Below are positions 10,446-19,521 of a DNA stretch of 39,799 bases, piece after piece; position 1 is the first letter of the stretch; every line of letters starts with the position of its first letter. Under the pieces are notes generated by a model. That model did not search any database. It saw only the letters and a program-made list of their open reading frames with translations, and was not told where the DNA came from. The stretch comes from Comamonadaceae bacterium (GTDB lineage: Bacteria > Pseudomonadota > Gammaproteobacteria > Burkholderiales > Burkholderiaceae_C). The DNA lies in contig JAJTGB010000007.1 of the NCBI GenBank assembly GCA_021298995.1, forward strand, positions 1-39,799, written 5' to 3'. A program made the translations under genes and the position numbers.

Positions 10446-11036
10446 ATGAAAGACTTTGTTTACTTGGCATCGCAAAGCCCTAGACGCAGACAATTGCTCG
10501 AACAGATGGGTGTCCGCTATGAGCTGCTGCTGGCAGCGCCAGATGAGGATGCCGAATTGTTGGAGCGAGTCATACCCGGTGAAGCGCCCCTCACTTACGT
10601 GAAGAGGGTGACGCAATTGAAACTGGAAGCGGCCGTTTTGCGCATGCAAAAACGTCAACTGTCGCCTGCGCCTGTGTTGTGCGCAGATACCACTGTGGCC
10701 ATAGGCCGAGACATTTTGGGCAAGCCTGAAAATGAGCAGGATGCCTTGCGCATTCTCAAAACCTTGTCGGGTCAAACCCATCGCGTTTTAACGGCTGTGG
10801 CGGTGGCTTCAGGTCGCCTTCGACTTTTGAGTGTTTCCGTTTCTAGAGTGACTTTTGCACCCATGAAGCTGTCAGAAATAAAAGCCTATGTGGCGACAGG
10901 TGAGCCCTTTGGCAAAGCCGGCGCATATGGCATTCAAGGCTCGGCAGCTCGCCATATCTCAGCCATTCAGGGTTCTTATACCGGCATCATGGGGCTGCCG
11001 ATTTTTGAAACGGCTGAGTTGTTGAAAAAACTTTAA
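10446..11036 (+). CDS. maf: Maf-like nucleotide pyrophosphatase
   Basis: FVYLASQSPRRRQLLEQMGVRYELL ... ADTTVAIGRDILGKPEN ... YGIQGSAARHISAIQGSYTGIMGLPIFET; ORF track start (10311) extends into rlmH. Confidence 0.93.
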   Translation: MKDFVYLASQSPRRRQLLEQMGVRYELLLAAPDEDAELLERVIPGEAPLTYVKRVTQLKLEAAVLRMQKRQLSPAPVLCADTTVAIGRDILGKPENEQDALRILKTLSGQTHRVLTAVAVASGRLRLLSVSVSRVTFAPMKLSEIKAYVATGEPFGKAGAYGIQGSAARHISAIQGSYTGIMGLPIFETAELLKKL

Positions 11037-11047
11037 CACCCACGCGC

Positions 11048-12670
11048 ATGACTTCGATTGAGACTGAAACCAAGTACCTCACGGCTGCTTTTTACAAGTT
11101 TGTTGACGTACCAGACTTTGCAGACCGGCGTGCACCCTTGTTGGCCTTTTGCGAAGCTCACAACGTCAAGGGTTTGATTTTGTTGGCGCGTGAGGGCATT
11201 AACAGCACCATTGCAGGCATGCCAGAAGACGTGCATGCGGTGTTGGCCTATTTGCGACAAGATCCCAAGTTGGCTAATCTTGAACACAAAGAATCTTGGA
11301 CATCCAAAGCGCCGTTTCACCGCATGAAAGTACGGCTGAAAAAAGAAATTGTGACCTTGGGAGTGGAAGGCATCAGCCCAACCAAGCGGGTGGGGCAGTA
11401 TGTCAAACCGGAAGACTGGAACGACTTGATTTCATCACCCGATGTGGTGCTGATTGATACTCGCAACGATTACGAAGTTGAAATTGGGACATTCAAGGGT
11501 GCCATCGATCCACAGATTCAAAGCTTTTCGCAATTGCCAAGTTGGGTTGAAAAAGCCAAATCACTCGAAGCTCAGAATGGTCGCAAGCCCCGCGTTGCCA
11601 TGTTTTGTACGGGTGGTATTCGATGTGAAAAATCCACCTCATTGATGTTGGAACATGGCTTTGAAGATGTCTACCATTTGCAGGGCGGTATTCTCAAATA
11701 CTTAGAGCTGGTTCCGCCAGAGAAAAGCTTGTGGGAGGGTGAGTGTTTTGTTTTTGACGAACGTGTCAGTGTGGGGCATGGTCTGCTGCCAGGCCAGCAC
11801 GAGCTGTGCCGTTGCTGTCGCGAACCCTTGCCTCCTGGCGCCAAAGAAACGCCCATGTTTGAGTTGGGTGTGAGTTGTCCAAGGTGCCATGGCCATACCA
11901 GCGAAGAGCAAAAGCAAAGTGCTCGCGAGAGACAAAAACAATGGGAAATAGCCAAGGCCCGCCAAATCAATCACATTGGTACGCCTCAAAGACAAGAAAG
12001 GGTGGCCGCTTTGTTACCTGTTGATGCACCTGTTTTGTATTCATTCCGTCGCTGCCCCTATGCCATGCGCGCTCGATTGGTGCTTTTGTCCTGCGGCATT
12101 CGCTGTGAAATTCGCGAAATTGCCCTGTCGCAAAAACCGGAAAGCATGTTGGCCGTATCCCCCAAAGGTACAGTGCCTGTGTTGGTGCTCAAAGATCAAG
12201 TGCTTGAGCAGAGCCTGGACATTGTTCATTGGGCTTTGCAGCAAAATGACCCAGCTTCGTGGTCAACAGCAAGCTCCCCTCAACATGCAGATGCCATGGC
12301 CTTGGTGCAACAATGTGACGGTGAATTCAAGCAGCATTTAGACCGTTACAAATACCCCAACCGATACGATCTACCAGATGGCTTGGCTCACCGGCAAGGG
12401 GGTTCAGAATTTCTTGAACTTCTCAATGACAGGTTGAGCAGGGCGGCAGGTTTGATGGGTGCCCAATGGTGCTGGGTGGATGCGGCCATCGCACCCTTTG
12501 TGCGGCAATTTGCCAGAACAGACCGTGCGTGGTTTGATGCGCAATCATGGGTGCCTCTGCAAAACTGGCTAACCCAATTTGAAAACTCAGAAGCCTATGC
12601 GGTGGTGATGCACAAATACAAAGTGTGGCACCAAGGCGCCAAACCGGTGTCTTATCCAGCCACACCTTGA
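11048..12670 (+). CDS. trhO: tRNA uridine hydroxylase TrhO/YceA (rhodanese) fused to a C-terminal GST-like module
   Basis: N-terminal part has the YceA/UPF0176 core with rhodanese active site MFCTGGIRCEKS and Cys-rich C-region CRCCREPLPPG...CPRCHG; from about 12019 on VLYSFRRCPYAMRARLVLLSCGIRCEIREI...SPKGTVPVLVLKDQVLEQSLDIVHWAL is a GST N-domain plus helical C-domain. Confidence 0.88.
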   Translation: MTSIETETKYLTAAFYKFVDVPDFADRRAPLLAFCEAHNVKGLILLAREGINSTIAGMPEDVHAVLAYLRQDPKLANLEHKESWTSKAPFHRMKVRLKKEIVTLGVEGISPTKRVGQYVKPEDWNDLISSPDVVLIDTRNDYEVEIGTFKGAIDPQIQSFSQLPSWVEKAKSLEAQNGRKPRVAMFCTGGIRCEKSTSLMLEHGFEDVYHLQGGILKYLELVPPEKSLWEGECFVFDERVSVGHGLLPGQHELCRCCREPLPPGAKETPMFELGVSCPRCHGHTSEEQKQSARERQKQWEIAKARQINHIGTPQRQERVAALLPVDAPVLYSFRRCPYAMRARLVLLSCGIRCEIREIALSQKPESMLAVSPKGTVPVLVLKDQVLEQSLDIVHWALQQNDPASWSTASSPQHADAMALVQQCDGEFKQHLDRYKYPNRYDLPDGLAHRQGGSEFLELLNDRLSRAAGLMGAQWCWVDAAIAPFVRQFARTDRAWFDAQSWVPLQNWLTQFENSEAYAVVMHKYKVWHQGAKPVSYPATP

Positions 12671-13581
12671 ATGAATTGAACGCAAGTTTCTATTTGAGTC
12701 ACCGGCAGCATATGACCTCCGCTGACCACCGTGACCTGTGTGCCAGCAATGCGAGACCTTAAATCTTCACCATTGAGCTTGCAATCTAGGATGCGATCTT
12801 CCTTGGCAAACAGCACGTGAACGGGTGTTGTCATGCTGGCGTAGGCCGCTTCAATTTGCGGCATGCTCCACTCTGCATTTTGCAAGTCGCGTGATGCGCT
12901 GATAAAGGTTTGAGGTTTGAGTGACAAGATACCCCCACCTCGAATTGCAAAGTCTGAAGGAAATTTTTCAGGTCCAAAAATGACTTTCAAACTCACTGAC
13001 ATCCTGAAAATCGTGGCAGGAATGGCCAGTGTCCAACCGAGAATGCTTCTCATGGTGGACGATTCGATTTTGAGAGGTTTGAACACAGGGGAGGGTTCGT
13101 CGGGCAGGCGCGTGAGGGGTGCGATGAGTGCCAGTGCCTTGATCCTGTCAGGATGTCGTTGCGCCGCGGCCAATGAAATAGCGCCACCTAAGGAGTGGCC
13201 TACAAAAACGGCAGATTCAATTTGCAAATGGTCTAGCAAACTCACAATGGTGTCGGCTTGCGCTTCAAGGCTGGCATCGGCATGGGATGCGCGTTTGGAG
13301 TAACCGCAAGCAGGACGGTCTACACAAATCACTCGGTGGGTTTGGGCCAAGGGCGTTGCCAAGCCATAAGTGAAATTTTGTAAATTGCCGGCCAAGCCGT
13401 GAATCATCATAAGGGCGGGGCCTTGGCCTTGATCGACGTAATGCAAACGCGTATCGCCCAGCTGAACGAAAGTACCAGCAGGGGGCAAAAGATCTTCCGC
13501 TTTTTTGTTTGAAAAAGCAGCAAAACCAATCAAGCCAATCACACTGGTGGCCAGCAAAAACAAGATCCAGAGAACCAACAT
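12652..13581 (-). CDS. Alpha/beta hydrolase (membrane-anchored N-terminus)
   Basis: N-terminal TM helix; MMIHGLAGNLQNFTYGL, FVGHSLGGAISLAAAQRHPDRI nucleophile elbow; ORF can start from TTG at 13608. Confidence 0.9.
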   Translation of the reverse strand: MLVLWILFLLATSVIGLIGFAAFSNKKAEDLLPPAGTFVQLGDTRLHYVDQGQGPALMMIHGLAGNLQNFTYGLATPLAQTHRVICVDRPACGYSKRASHADASLEAQADTIVSLLDHLQIESAVFVGHSLGGAISLAAAQRHPDRIKALALIAPLTRLPDEPSPVFKPLKIESSTMRSILGWTLAIPATIFRMSVSLKVIFGPEKFPSDFAIRGGGILSLKPQTFISASRDLQNAEWSMPQIEAAYASMTTPVHVLFAKEDRILDCKLNGEDLRSRIAGTQVTVVSGGHMLPVTQIETCVQFIQGVAG

Positions 13582-13608
13582 GGTGAAACCTCGAGGTGAA
13601 TGTGCCAA

Positions 13609-15093
13609 TTAACTGAACTGCATAACGCCATCATTCAGACGGGCATATTTGATCAGAAAAATATCTTTGATGTAGTTTTGATTCACCTGCCAGGGTGCGC
13701 GCGAGCCTTGCTTGGGCAAGATGCTGCTGGCACGTTGAACATAACCAGACGTGAATGACAAATAGTCTTGTTCTGAGACAGAAGCATCGCGCACAGGCAC
13801 CACTTTTTGATGGCCATGTTGACGCATGTAATTCAATAGCCGGCAGGCATAGACGGCCGTGAGATCGGCCTTCAAGGTCCAAGATGCGTTGGTATAGCCA
13901 AAGGTCATGATGGCATTGGGCAAGCCAGACAAGCACATGCCGCGGTAGGCCATAGCTTGCGAGGGTTTGAACGCCTGCCCATCGACCGTCACTTGAATAT
14001 CCCCCAGCATGTTCAAAGACAGACCTGTGGCCGACACAATGATGTCGGCTTCCAGAAACTGACCGCTGCTCAGTTGAAGACCATTTTCGGTAACCGTTTG
14101 AATGGTGTCTGTGACCACGCTGGCGTGACCGCGTCTGATTTGCTTGAACAAGTCGCCGTCTGGAATGAGGCACAACCTTTGATCCCATGGCTTGTAGTCT
14201 GGCGAGAAATGCTGCGCTTGTTCGTCAGAGCGCAATTGCTTGGCAGCGATTTTGACCAAATAACGTTTGACAAATTCGGGTTGGCTGCGGGCCAGCTGAT
14301 ACGAAAGCATGCCCAAGATCACATTTTTGACACGAGTGATTTGATAAGCCAACTTGATGGGCAAGAACTTTTGCAGAGTGAGTGAGAAGCCATCTTCAGC
14401 GGGACGAGAAATGACATAGGTGGGAGAGCGCTGCAGCATGGTGACGTGTGCAGCCTTTTTGGCCATTTCTGGTACCAGCGTGACTGCCGTAGCACCGCTT
14501 CCAATGACCACCACTTTTTTCTGTTCGTAGTTGAGTTTCTCTGGCCAAAACTGAGGGTGAACCCATTCACCCTTGAAATTGGCTTGACCTGGGAAATTGG
14601 GTTGGTAGCCATTTTTGTAGCTGTAATAGCCGCAACACAGATAAAGAAATCGGGCTTTCAAGACGACTGGCTGGTCATTGTTTTTTTGATTGACTGTCAG
14701 GGTCCAGCATGCTTCATGGCTTGACCATGAGGCGTGGGTGACCGAGTGACCATGGCGAATATGCGGCGTGATGCCATTTTCGTCGGCCGTCTTTTGAATG
14801 TATTGCCGAATGGTGCTGCCATCTGCAATAGATTTGTGATCGATCCAAGGTCTGAAAGAGTAGCCCAAGGTGTACATGTCCGAATCTGAGCGAATGCCCG
14901 GATATCGAAACAAGTCCCATGTGCCACCAATGGCATCCCTTGATTCCAAAATGCACCAGGTGCTTTGCGGACTGTGCATTTGCAAATGTTTGGCAGCACC
15001 AATGCCAGACAAGCCAGCTCCCACAATCAAGACATCGATGATGGGGTGGTCAGCAGCGCCATGGGCCATGGCGGTTTGAGGCAAAGCGCTCAT
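13609..15093 (-). CDS. Flavin-dependent monooxygenase, EthA-like Baeyer-Villiger type
   Basis: Two Rossmann motifs (VLIVGAGLSGIGAAKHL; VVVIGSGATAVTLVPEM) and an exact BVMO fingerprint FxGxxxHxxxWP = FKGEWVHPQFWP. Confidence 0.92.
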   Translation of the reverse strand: MSALPQTAMAHGAADHPIIDVLIVGAGLSGIGAAKHLQMHSPQSTWCILESRDAIGGTWDLFRYPGIRSDSDMYTLGYSFRPWIDHKSIADGSTIRQYIQKTADENGITPHIRHGHSVTHASWSSHEACWTLTVNQKNNDQPVVLKARFLYLCCGYYSYKNGYQPNFPGQANFKGEWVHPQFWPEKLNYEQKKVVVIGSGATAVTLVPEMAKKAAHVTMLQRSPTYVISRPAEDGFSLTLQKFLPIKLAYQITRVKNVILGMLSYQLARSQPEFVKRYLVKIAAKQLRSDEQAQHFSPDYKPWDQRLCLIPDGDLFKQIRRGHASVVTDTIQTVTENGLQLSSGQFLEADIIVSATGLSLNMLGDIQVTVDGQAFKPSQAMAYRGMCLSGLPNAIMTFGYTNASWTLKADLTAVYACRLLNYMRQHGHQKVVPVRDASVSEQDYLSFTSGYVQRASSILPKQGSRAPWQVNQNYIKDIFLIKYARLNDGVMQFS

Positions 15094-15095
15094 GG

Positions 15096-15803
15096 TCAAA
15101 TGCCCAAACTTTCAAGAGTGACCAGACCTTTGGGTGTTTGCAGGGTGGCGACGATGTTGGCGGGACCCTCCGTCACATCGATGTTGCCTAGCATGATGGC
15201 GTCATAAGCCGCTTTGATCTTGCTTGCACTTGGGTGTGAAACCGACAAAGATTTCAAGGACACACCGGAGCGCGGTAAGTGATTGCGCGGATGCAATTGC
15301 ATCGGGTCTGCCGCTTCTGGCTTGCCCCATTGAATGAGGGTTGGCAGAGTGCCATTGAACAGCCTGTCGCCGTCTGGCCGCACCGTAATTTGCCATTGCA
15401 GCAAGCCCTTGGGGGTTTTGCGGCTGGCGTGAATAATGGGGCCGCGGTCAATGCCCTGGTCTTTCCAGGCATGTCGCGCGTCTTGAATGCTGCCTGTATT
15501 GGCCACAAAGTGAATCAGACGAGGTGACTTGGCCAAATCAGCCTGGAGTTGTTTGTTGTCTAAATCAAACCAACGCATAGGCGGTGGTTTTTTCTCGATC
15601 ACGGCATCCGGGTTGATGGCGATGATTTCAAAATAGGCCACTGGAAATGCTGGTGTGGCTATTTTGAAAAGCCGATTGTGGGTGCCGTATTTTTCATGCT
15701 CACCACCTGCAGCAGGTGTGATCCCCAGTGTGGCTTCGCACCATTCAACACCTTGTTGCAAGCTGTGCGCTGCCACCACCAAATGGTCAATTTGGCTTTT
15801 CAT
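15096..15803 (-). CDS. VOC-superfamily (glyoxalase-like domain) protein
   Basis: MKSQIDHLVVAAHSLQQGVEWCEATLGITPAAGGEHEKYGTHNRLFKI: VOC/glyoxalase_3-like; ATGA overlap with the upstream dehydrogenase. Confidence 0.82.
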   Translation of the reverse strand: MKSQIDHLVVAAHSLQQGVEWCEATLGITPAAGGEHEKYGTHNRLFKIATPAFPVAYFEIIAINPDAVIEKKPPPMRWFDLDNKQLQADLAKSPRLIHFVANTGSIQDARHAWKDQGIDRGPIIHASRKTPKGLLQWQITVRPDGDRLFNGTLPTLIQWGKPEAADPMQLHPRNHLPRSGVSLKSLSVSHPSASKIKAAYDAIMLGNIDVTEGPANIVATLQTPKGLVTLESLGI

Positions 15804-16840
15804 CAGGCGGCTTCAAATTCGATTTGAACTTTAAGCGACTGCGATTTGTCGCAAGCCAACTCAAAGGCCTCCACCGCTTTGTCCATGGGCAGAATGCCGG
15901 TGATCACCGGCTTGCCATTGATCAAACCTTCATTCAAAAACTGAACAGCTGTGGCAAATTCTGCATGAAAGCGGAAGGTGCCGCGCATATCAACTTCTTT
16001 GGCAACCAATTGGGTCATGGGCAAGCTCATGTCGCCCCCCATACCCACGCTGACCAACACACCGCGCGGCATGATGACATCGAGGCCTGCCCGCAATGCA
16101 GGCTCGCTGCCGGAGGCTTCAAACACCGCTTCAAACTGGCCTTTGTCGAGTTTGTACTTGTCGAGCAACTCTGGCTGTGTTTTGAGGTTGATGGTTTCGT
16201 CTGCGCCCATCTCTTTGGCGCACTTCAAGGGCAGGTCTGCAATGTCGGCGGCCACAATGCGGGCAGCACCGGCGCGGCGCAATGCGCCTATGAGGAGCGA
16301 ACCAATGGGGCCGCAACCAGTCACAAATACCTGCTTACCCAGTACACCACCAGCGCGTTGAATGGCATGCAAGCCAACAGACAAAGGCTCGGCCAATGCA
16401 GCTTCTGAAAGGCTTAAGTGCTTGCCGATGGCATGGGCTTGATAGGCCTCAATGATGAGCTGTTCAGCAAACGCGCCTTGGATATGAGGGAAGGGCATGG
16501 CGCTGCCGAAAAATCGCATGTTCAGGCAATGGTTGTGCTGCCCCAGTTGGCAGTATCGGCAGGTGCCGCAAGGACGGGATGGCGAGATGGCAATGCGTTG
16601 GCCCACTTCAAGGTGCTTGACGTTAGCGCCCAAGGCACTGACCACACCAGATATTTCATGCCCCAATGCCATGGGTTGTTTGATTCGCACAGTGCCAAAG
16701 CCACCGTGTTGGTAGTAATGCAAATCCGAACCGCAAATGCCACCAAAGGCAACATTCACCCGAACCTGATCGGGGCCCATGGGGGGGAGCTCGGTGGTTT
16801 CGATTCTCAGATCTTTGGCAGAGTGGCAAATGAGCGCGCG
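15803..16840 (-). CDS. Zinc-dependent alcohol dehydrogenase, L-idonate 5-dehydrogenase-like
   Basis: MRALICHSAKDLRIE..., GGICGSDLHYYQHGGFG, LGHEISGVV, CRYCQLGQHNHCLNMRFFGSAMPFPHIQGAFAEQ; medium-chain Zn-ADH resembling IdnD. ORF extends to 16864. Confidence 0.83.
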   Translation of the reverse strand, partial: RALICHSAKDLRIETTELPPMGPDQVRVNVAFGGICGSDLHYYQHGGFGTVRIKQPMALGHEISGVVSALGANVKHLEVGQRIAISPSRPCGTCRYCQLGQHNHCLNMRFFGSAMPFPHIQGAFAEQLIIEAYQAHAIGKHLSLSEAALAEPLSVGLHAIQRAGGVLGKQVFVTGCGPIGSLLIGALRRAGAARIVAADIADLPLKCAKEMGADETINLKTQPELLDKYKLDKGQFEAVFEASGSEPALRAGLDVIMPRGVLVSVGMGGDMSLPMTQLVAKEVDMRGTFRFHAEFATAVQFLNEGLINGKPVITGILPMDKAVEAFELACDKSQSLKVQIEFEAA

Positions 16841-16867
16841 CATGAAATGAATTTGGAGTTGCAATCC

Positions 16868-17638
16868 TTAGAGTGTAGCGGTGACGCCGCCATCGACATA
16901 GAGAATATGGCCATTGACGAATTTGGAGGCATCGCTGGCCAAAAAGACGGCAGCGCCCCCTAAATCCTCCACATCGCCCCAGCGGCGGCTTGGGGTGCGG
17001 CCCACCAGCCAAGAAGAAAACTGGGGATCGTCCACCAATTTTTGGTTCAGCTCGGTTTTGAAATAGCCTGGGCCAATGCCATTGACGTTGATGCCAAACT
17101 GTCCCCAATCGATGGCCATGCCCTTGGTGAGCATTTTGACAGCGCCTTTGCTGGCCGTGTAGGGGGCAATGCCGGGTCGTCCGAGTTCGCTTTGCACGGA
17201 GCAGATATTGATGATCTTGCCGCGGCCGCGAGGAATCATTTTCTGTGCAACCGTTTTGCCAACAAAGTAGATGCTGTCAAGATTGGTTCGCATGAGGGTG
17301 TGCCAATCTTCGTCTTTGTACTCATGCAACGGGCCGCGAATTTGCATTCCTGCATTGTTGATCAAAATTTCAAGATGACCCAAATCAGATTCAATTTGGT
17401 GAATAGCCGTAGCCACATCTTGCGCTTGGGTCACATCAAAAACAGATTGACTCACCTTCAAGCCTTCAGCTTGAAGTGTGGCAGCCGCCGTTTCAACTTT
17501 GTCAGCACGGCGCCCATTGAGAATCACATGGGCGCCTGCTTGACCCAATGCTCGGGCCAGTGCGAATCCGATGCCCGCTGATGAGCCAGTGATCAAGGCC
17601 AGCTTGCCCTGTAATTGAAATGATTGAAGTACGGTCAT
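16868..17638 (-). CDS. SDR family oxidoreductase, gluconate 5-dehydrogenase (IdnO)-like
   Basis: FQLQGKLALITGSSAGIGFALARALGQAGAHVILNGR, NNAG, YTASKGAV; the GR..K following beta2 resembles gluconate 5-DH/IdnO. Confidence 0.83.
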   Translation of the reverse strand: MTVLQSFQLQGKLALITGSSAGIGFALARALGQAGAHVILNGRRADKVETAAATLQAEGLKVSQSVFDVTQAQDVATAIHQIESDLGHLEILINNAGMQIRGPLHEYKDEDWHTLMRTNLDSIYFVGKTVAQKMIPRGRGKIINICSVQSELGRPGIAPYTASKGAVKMLTKGMAIDWGQFGINVNGIGPGYFKTELNQKLVDDPQFSSWLVGRTPSRRWGDVEDLGGAAVFLASDASKFVNGHILYVDGGVTATL

Positions 17639-17650
17639 GATGGATCGAAT

Positions 17651-18931
17651 TTAACTGGTAAGCCATTTAAGGGGGCCTAAAACCAAGATGGGGAATGCAA
17701 TGAGCAAGCCCATCACCACCACTTGGGAGAACAAAAAGGGCATGACGCCTCGAATCACGTCGTGCATGGGAATGCGGCCCACACCACACACCACGTTGAG
17801 CACAGTGCCGACAGGGGGGGTGAGCAAACCAATGGCATTGTTGATGATGAACAAGACACCAAAGTAAACGGGGTTGATGCCTGCTTCCCGAACCAAGGGC
17901 ATGAGCACGGGTGTCAAGATGAGAACCGTGGGCGCAAAGTCTAGTGCGGTGCCCACCACCAATACCAAGAGCATCAACATGACCATCAAAAGCATAGGGT
18001 TGTCGATGAAGGGGCGCATCATCTCAACCACTTGGGCTGGGATGTTGGCAATGGTAATGAGCCAAGCTGAGACCAGGGCGGCAGCCACCAAGAACATGAC
18101 CACGGAAGAGATTTTGGCCGCTGCCAAAATGATGCGGTACAGGTCTGTGAATTTAATTTCTCTGTAGATGAACAAGCCAACCAACAAGGCATAGACCACG
18201 GCCACCACAGCGGCTTCTGTGGGCGTGAAAATGCCCATCTTCATGCCGCCAATGATGGTGATGGCCAACAGATAGCACCAAAATGCATCGGCTGTCACCC
18301 TTAATTTTTCTTTCATGGGAACGCGGGGTGAAACTTTCACATTGTCATTGCGCGCCACAATCCACCAAGTGATCAGCAATGCAAGCCCCATCAGAATCCC
18401 GGGAAAAATACCTGCCAAGAACAGTTTGGAAATAGAGACGCCGCCAATCACACCAAACAATATAAAGCCAATGGAAGGCGGGATCACGGGCGCAATGATG
18501 CCACCCGCAGCAATCAGACCCGCAGACCTGTCCATGCGATAGCCAGCATCCCGCATCATGGGCATGAGTACGGCGGCCAATGCAGCGGTGTCGGCCACAG
18601 CGGAGCCAGACAGGCTGGCCATGATCAGTGCTGCAAAAACGGCCACATAACCTAGGCCACCTCGAAAGTGACCGACCCAAACAAGCGCCGAATTGACGAT
18701 GCGGCGACTCATGCCGCCTGCATTCATGAGTTCACCAGCCAGCATGAAGAATGGCACCGCCATCAATGGGAAATTGTCGGCGCCATTGATTAAATTTTGA
18801 GACACGATTTGCGTGTCGAAGTTGTCTAGATGCAGCATGAGCGCTACACCCGAGACAATGAGTGAAAAAGCCAAGGGCATGCCCAAAGCCATGGCAGCCA
18901 ACAATGAGCCAATGAAAACAAGGACGGTCAT
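17651..18931 (-). CDS. TRAP transporter large permease (DctM)
   Basis: 426 aa polytopic; MPLAFSLIVSGVALMLHL...NFPLMAVPFFMLAGELMNAGGMSRRIVN...SGSAVADTAALAAVLMPMM...GGIIAPVIPPSIGFILFG. Confidence 0.95.
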   Translation of the reverse strand: MTVLVFIGSLLAAMALGMPLAFSLIVSGVALMLHLDNFDTQIVSQNLINGADNFPLMAVPFFMLAGELMNAGGMSRRIVNSALVWVGHFRGGLGYVAVFAALIMASLSGSAVADTAALAAVLMPMMRDAGYRMDRSAGLIAAGGIIAPVIPPSIGFILFGVIGGVSISKLFLAGIFPGILMGLALLITWWIVARNDNVKVSPRVPMKEKLRVTADAFWCYLLAITIIGGMKMGIFTPTEAAVVAVVYALLVGLFIYREIKFTDLYRIILAAAKISSVVMFLVAAALVSAWLITIANIPAQVVEMMRPFIDNPMLLMVMLMLLVLVVGTALDFAPTVLILTPVLMPLVREAGINPVYFGVLFIINNAIGLLTPPVGTVLNVVCGVGRIPMHDVIRGVMPFLFSQVVVMGLLIAFPILVLGPLKWLTS

Positions 18932-19479
18932 TTGGACGCCTCTTGCATGTGTGGCTTGGCGTCTTCTTCAGAATCTGTTACCTGAATGAGGTCGGCTTCA
19001 TTGAATTCACTTTTAACCAAGCGCACCAATTTGCCTAAGATCATGAGCCCCATGGCAATGCTGGTGATGTAGCCTACGCCATAGACCCAACTCATAGGCA
19101 ACTCAGTGACGGCAGATCTTGTGGTGGCATTGATGCCGTGTTGTTTGAAAGTGCCATAAAACATGAGCAAACAGCACATCAGCATCAGCAAATTTGAAAT
19201 ACCAAAGGCAATTTTTTTGCCGTTCAAGCTGAGCTTGCGAACCACCGAGTCAAGCCCTAAGTGAGCGTTGTCGCGCATGGTCACAATAGCGCCCAAAAAT
19301 GTGATCCAAATGAACAAAAAACGCGACAACTCTTCCGAACTGATGATGCCATCGTTAAACCCGTATCGCAAAACCACGTTGCCAAACACCATGATGACCA
19401 TGGCGGACAACATGATGACCAAGGTCAATTCGGCGAGTCGAAAGAAAAGATCATTGATTTTTTTCATAGAGACACACAT
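18928..19479 (-). CDS. TRAP transporter small permease (DctQ)
   Basis: Four TM helices, LSRFLFIWITFLGAIVTMRDNAHLGLDSVV is typical DctQ. Start set downstream of the intercistronic hairpin (MCVSMKKIND); the ORF-track start at 19518 would run through the hairpin. Confidence 0.9.
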   Translation of the reverse strand: MCVSMKKINDLFFRLAELTLVIMLSAMVIMVFGNVVLRYGFNDGIISSEELSRFLFIWITFLGAIVTMRDNAHLGLDSVVRKLSLNGKKIAFGISNLLMLMCCLLMFYGTFKQHGINATTRSAVTELPMSWVYGVGYITSIAMGLMILGKLVRLVKSEFNEADLIQVTDSEEDAKPHMQEASK

Positions 19480-19480
19480 T

Positions 19481-19510
19481 AAAAAGCCCTCCGCCAATGA
19501 GGAGGGCTTT
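19481..19510 (-). terminator. Terminator-like hairpin between dctP and dctQ
   Basis: Minus strand AAAGCCCTCC-tcattggc-GGAGGGCTTT followed by TT: 10-bp perfect stem then short T run, within the 40-nt dctP-dctQ gap. Confidence 0.7.
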
Positions 19511-19521
19511 GGATGCACAAG

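Noticed and set aside
16085-16101. GCCTGCCCGCAATGCAGGC inverted repeat resembling the gntK repeat
   Set aside because: Lies inside conserved dehydrogenase coding sequence and lacks the GCCCTGCGGGC core; probably chance.
15728-16408. 226-aa plus-strand ORF opposite the Zn-dehydrogenase
   Set aside because: Antisense shadow of a clear dehydrogenase gene with complete motifs.
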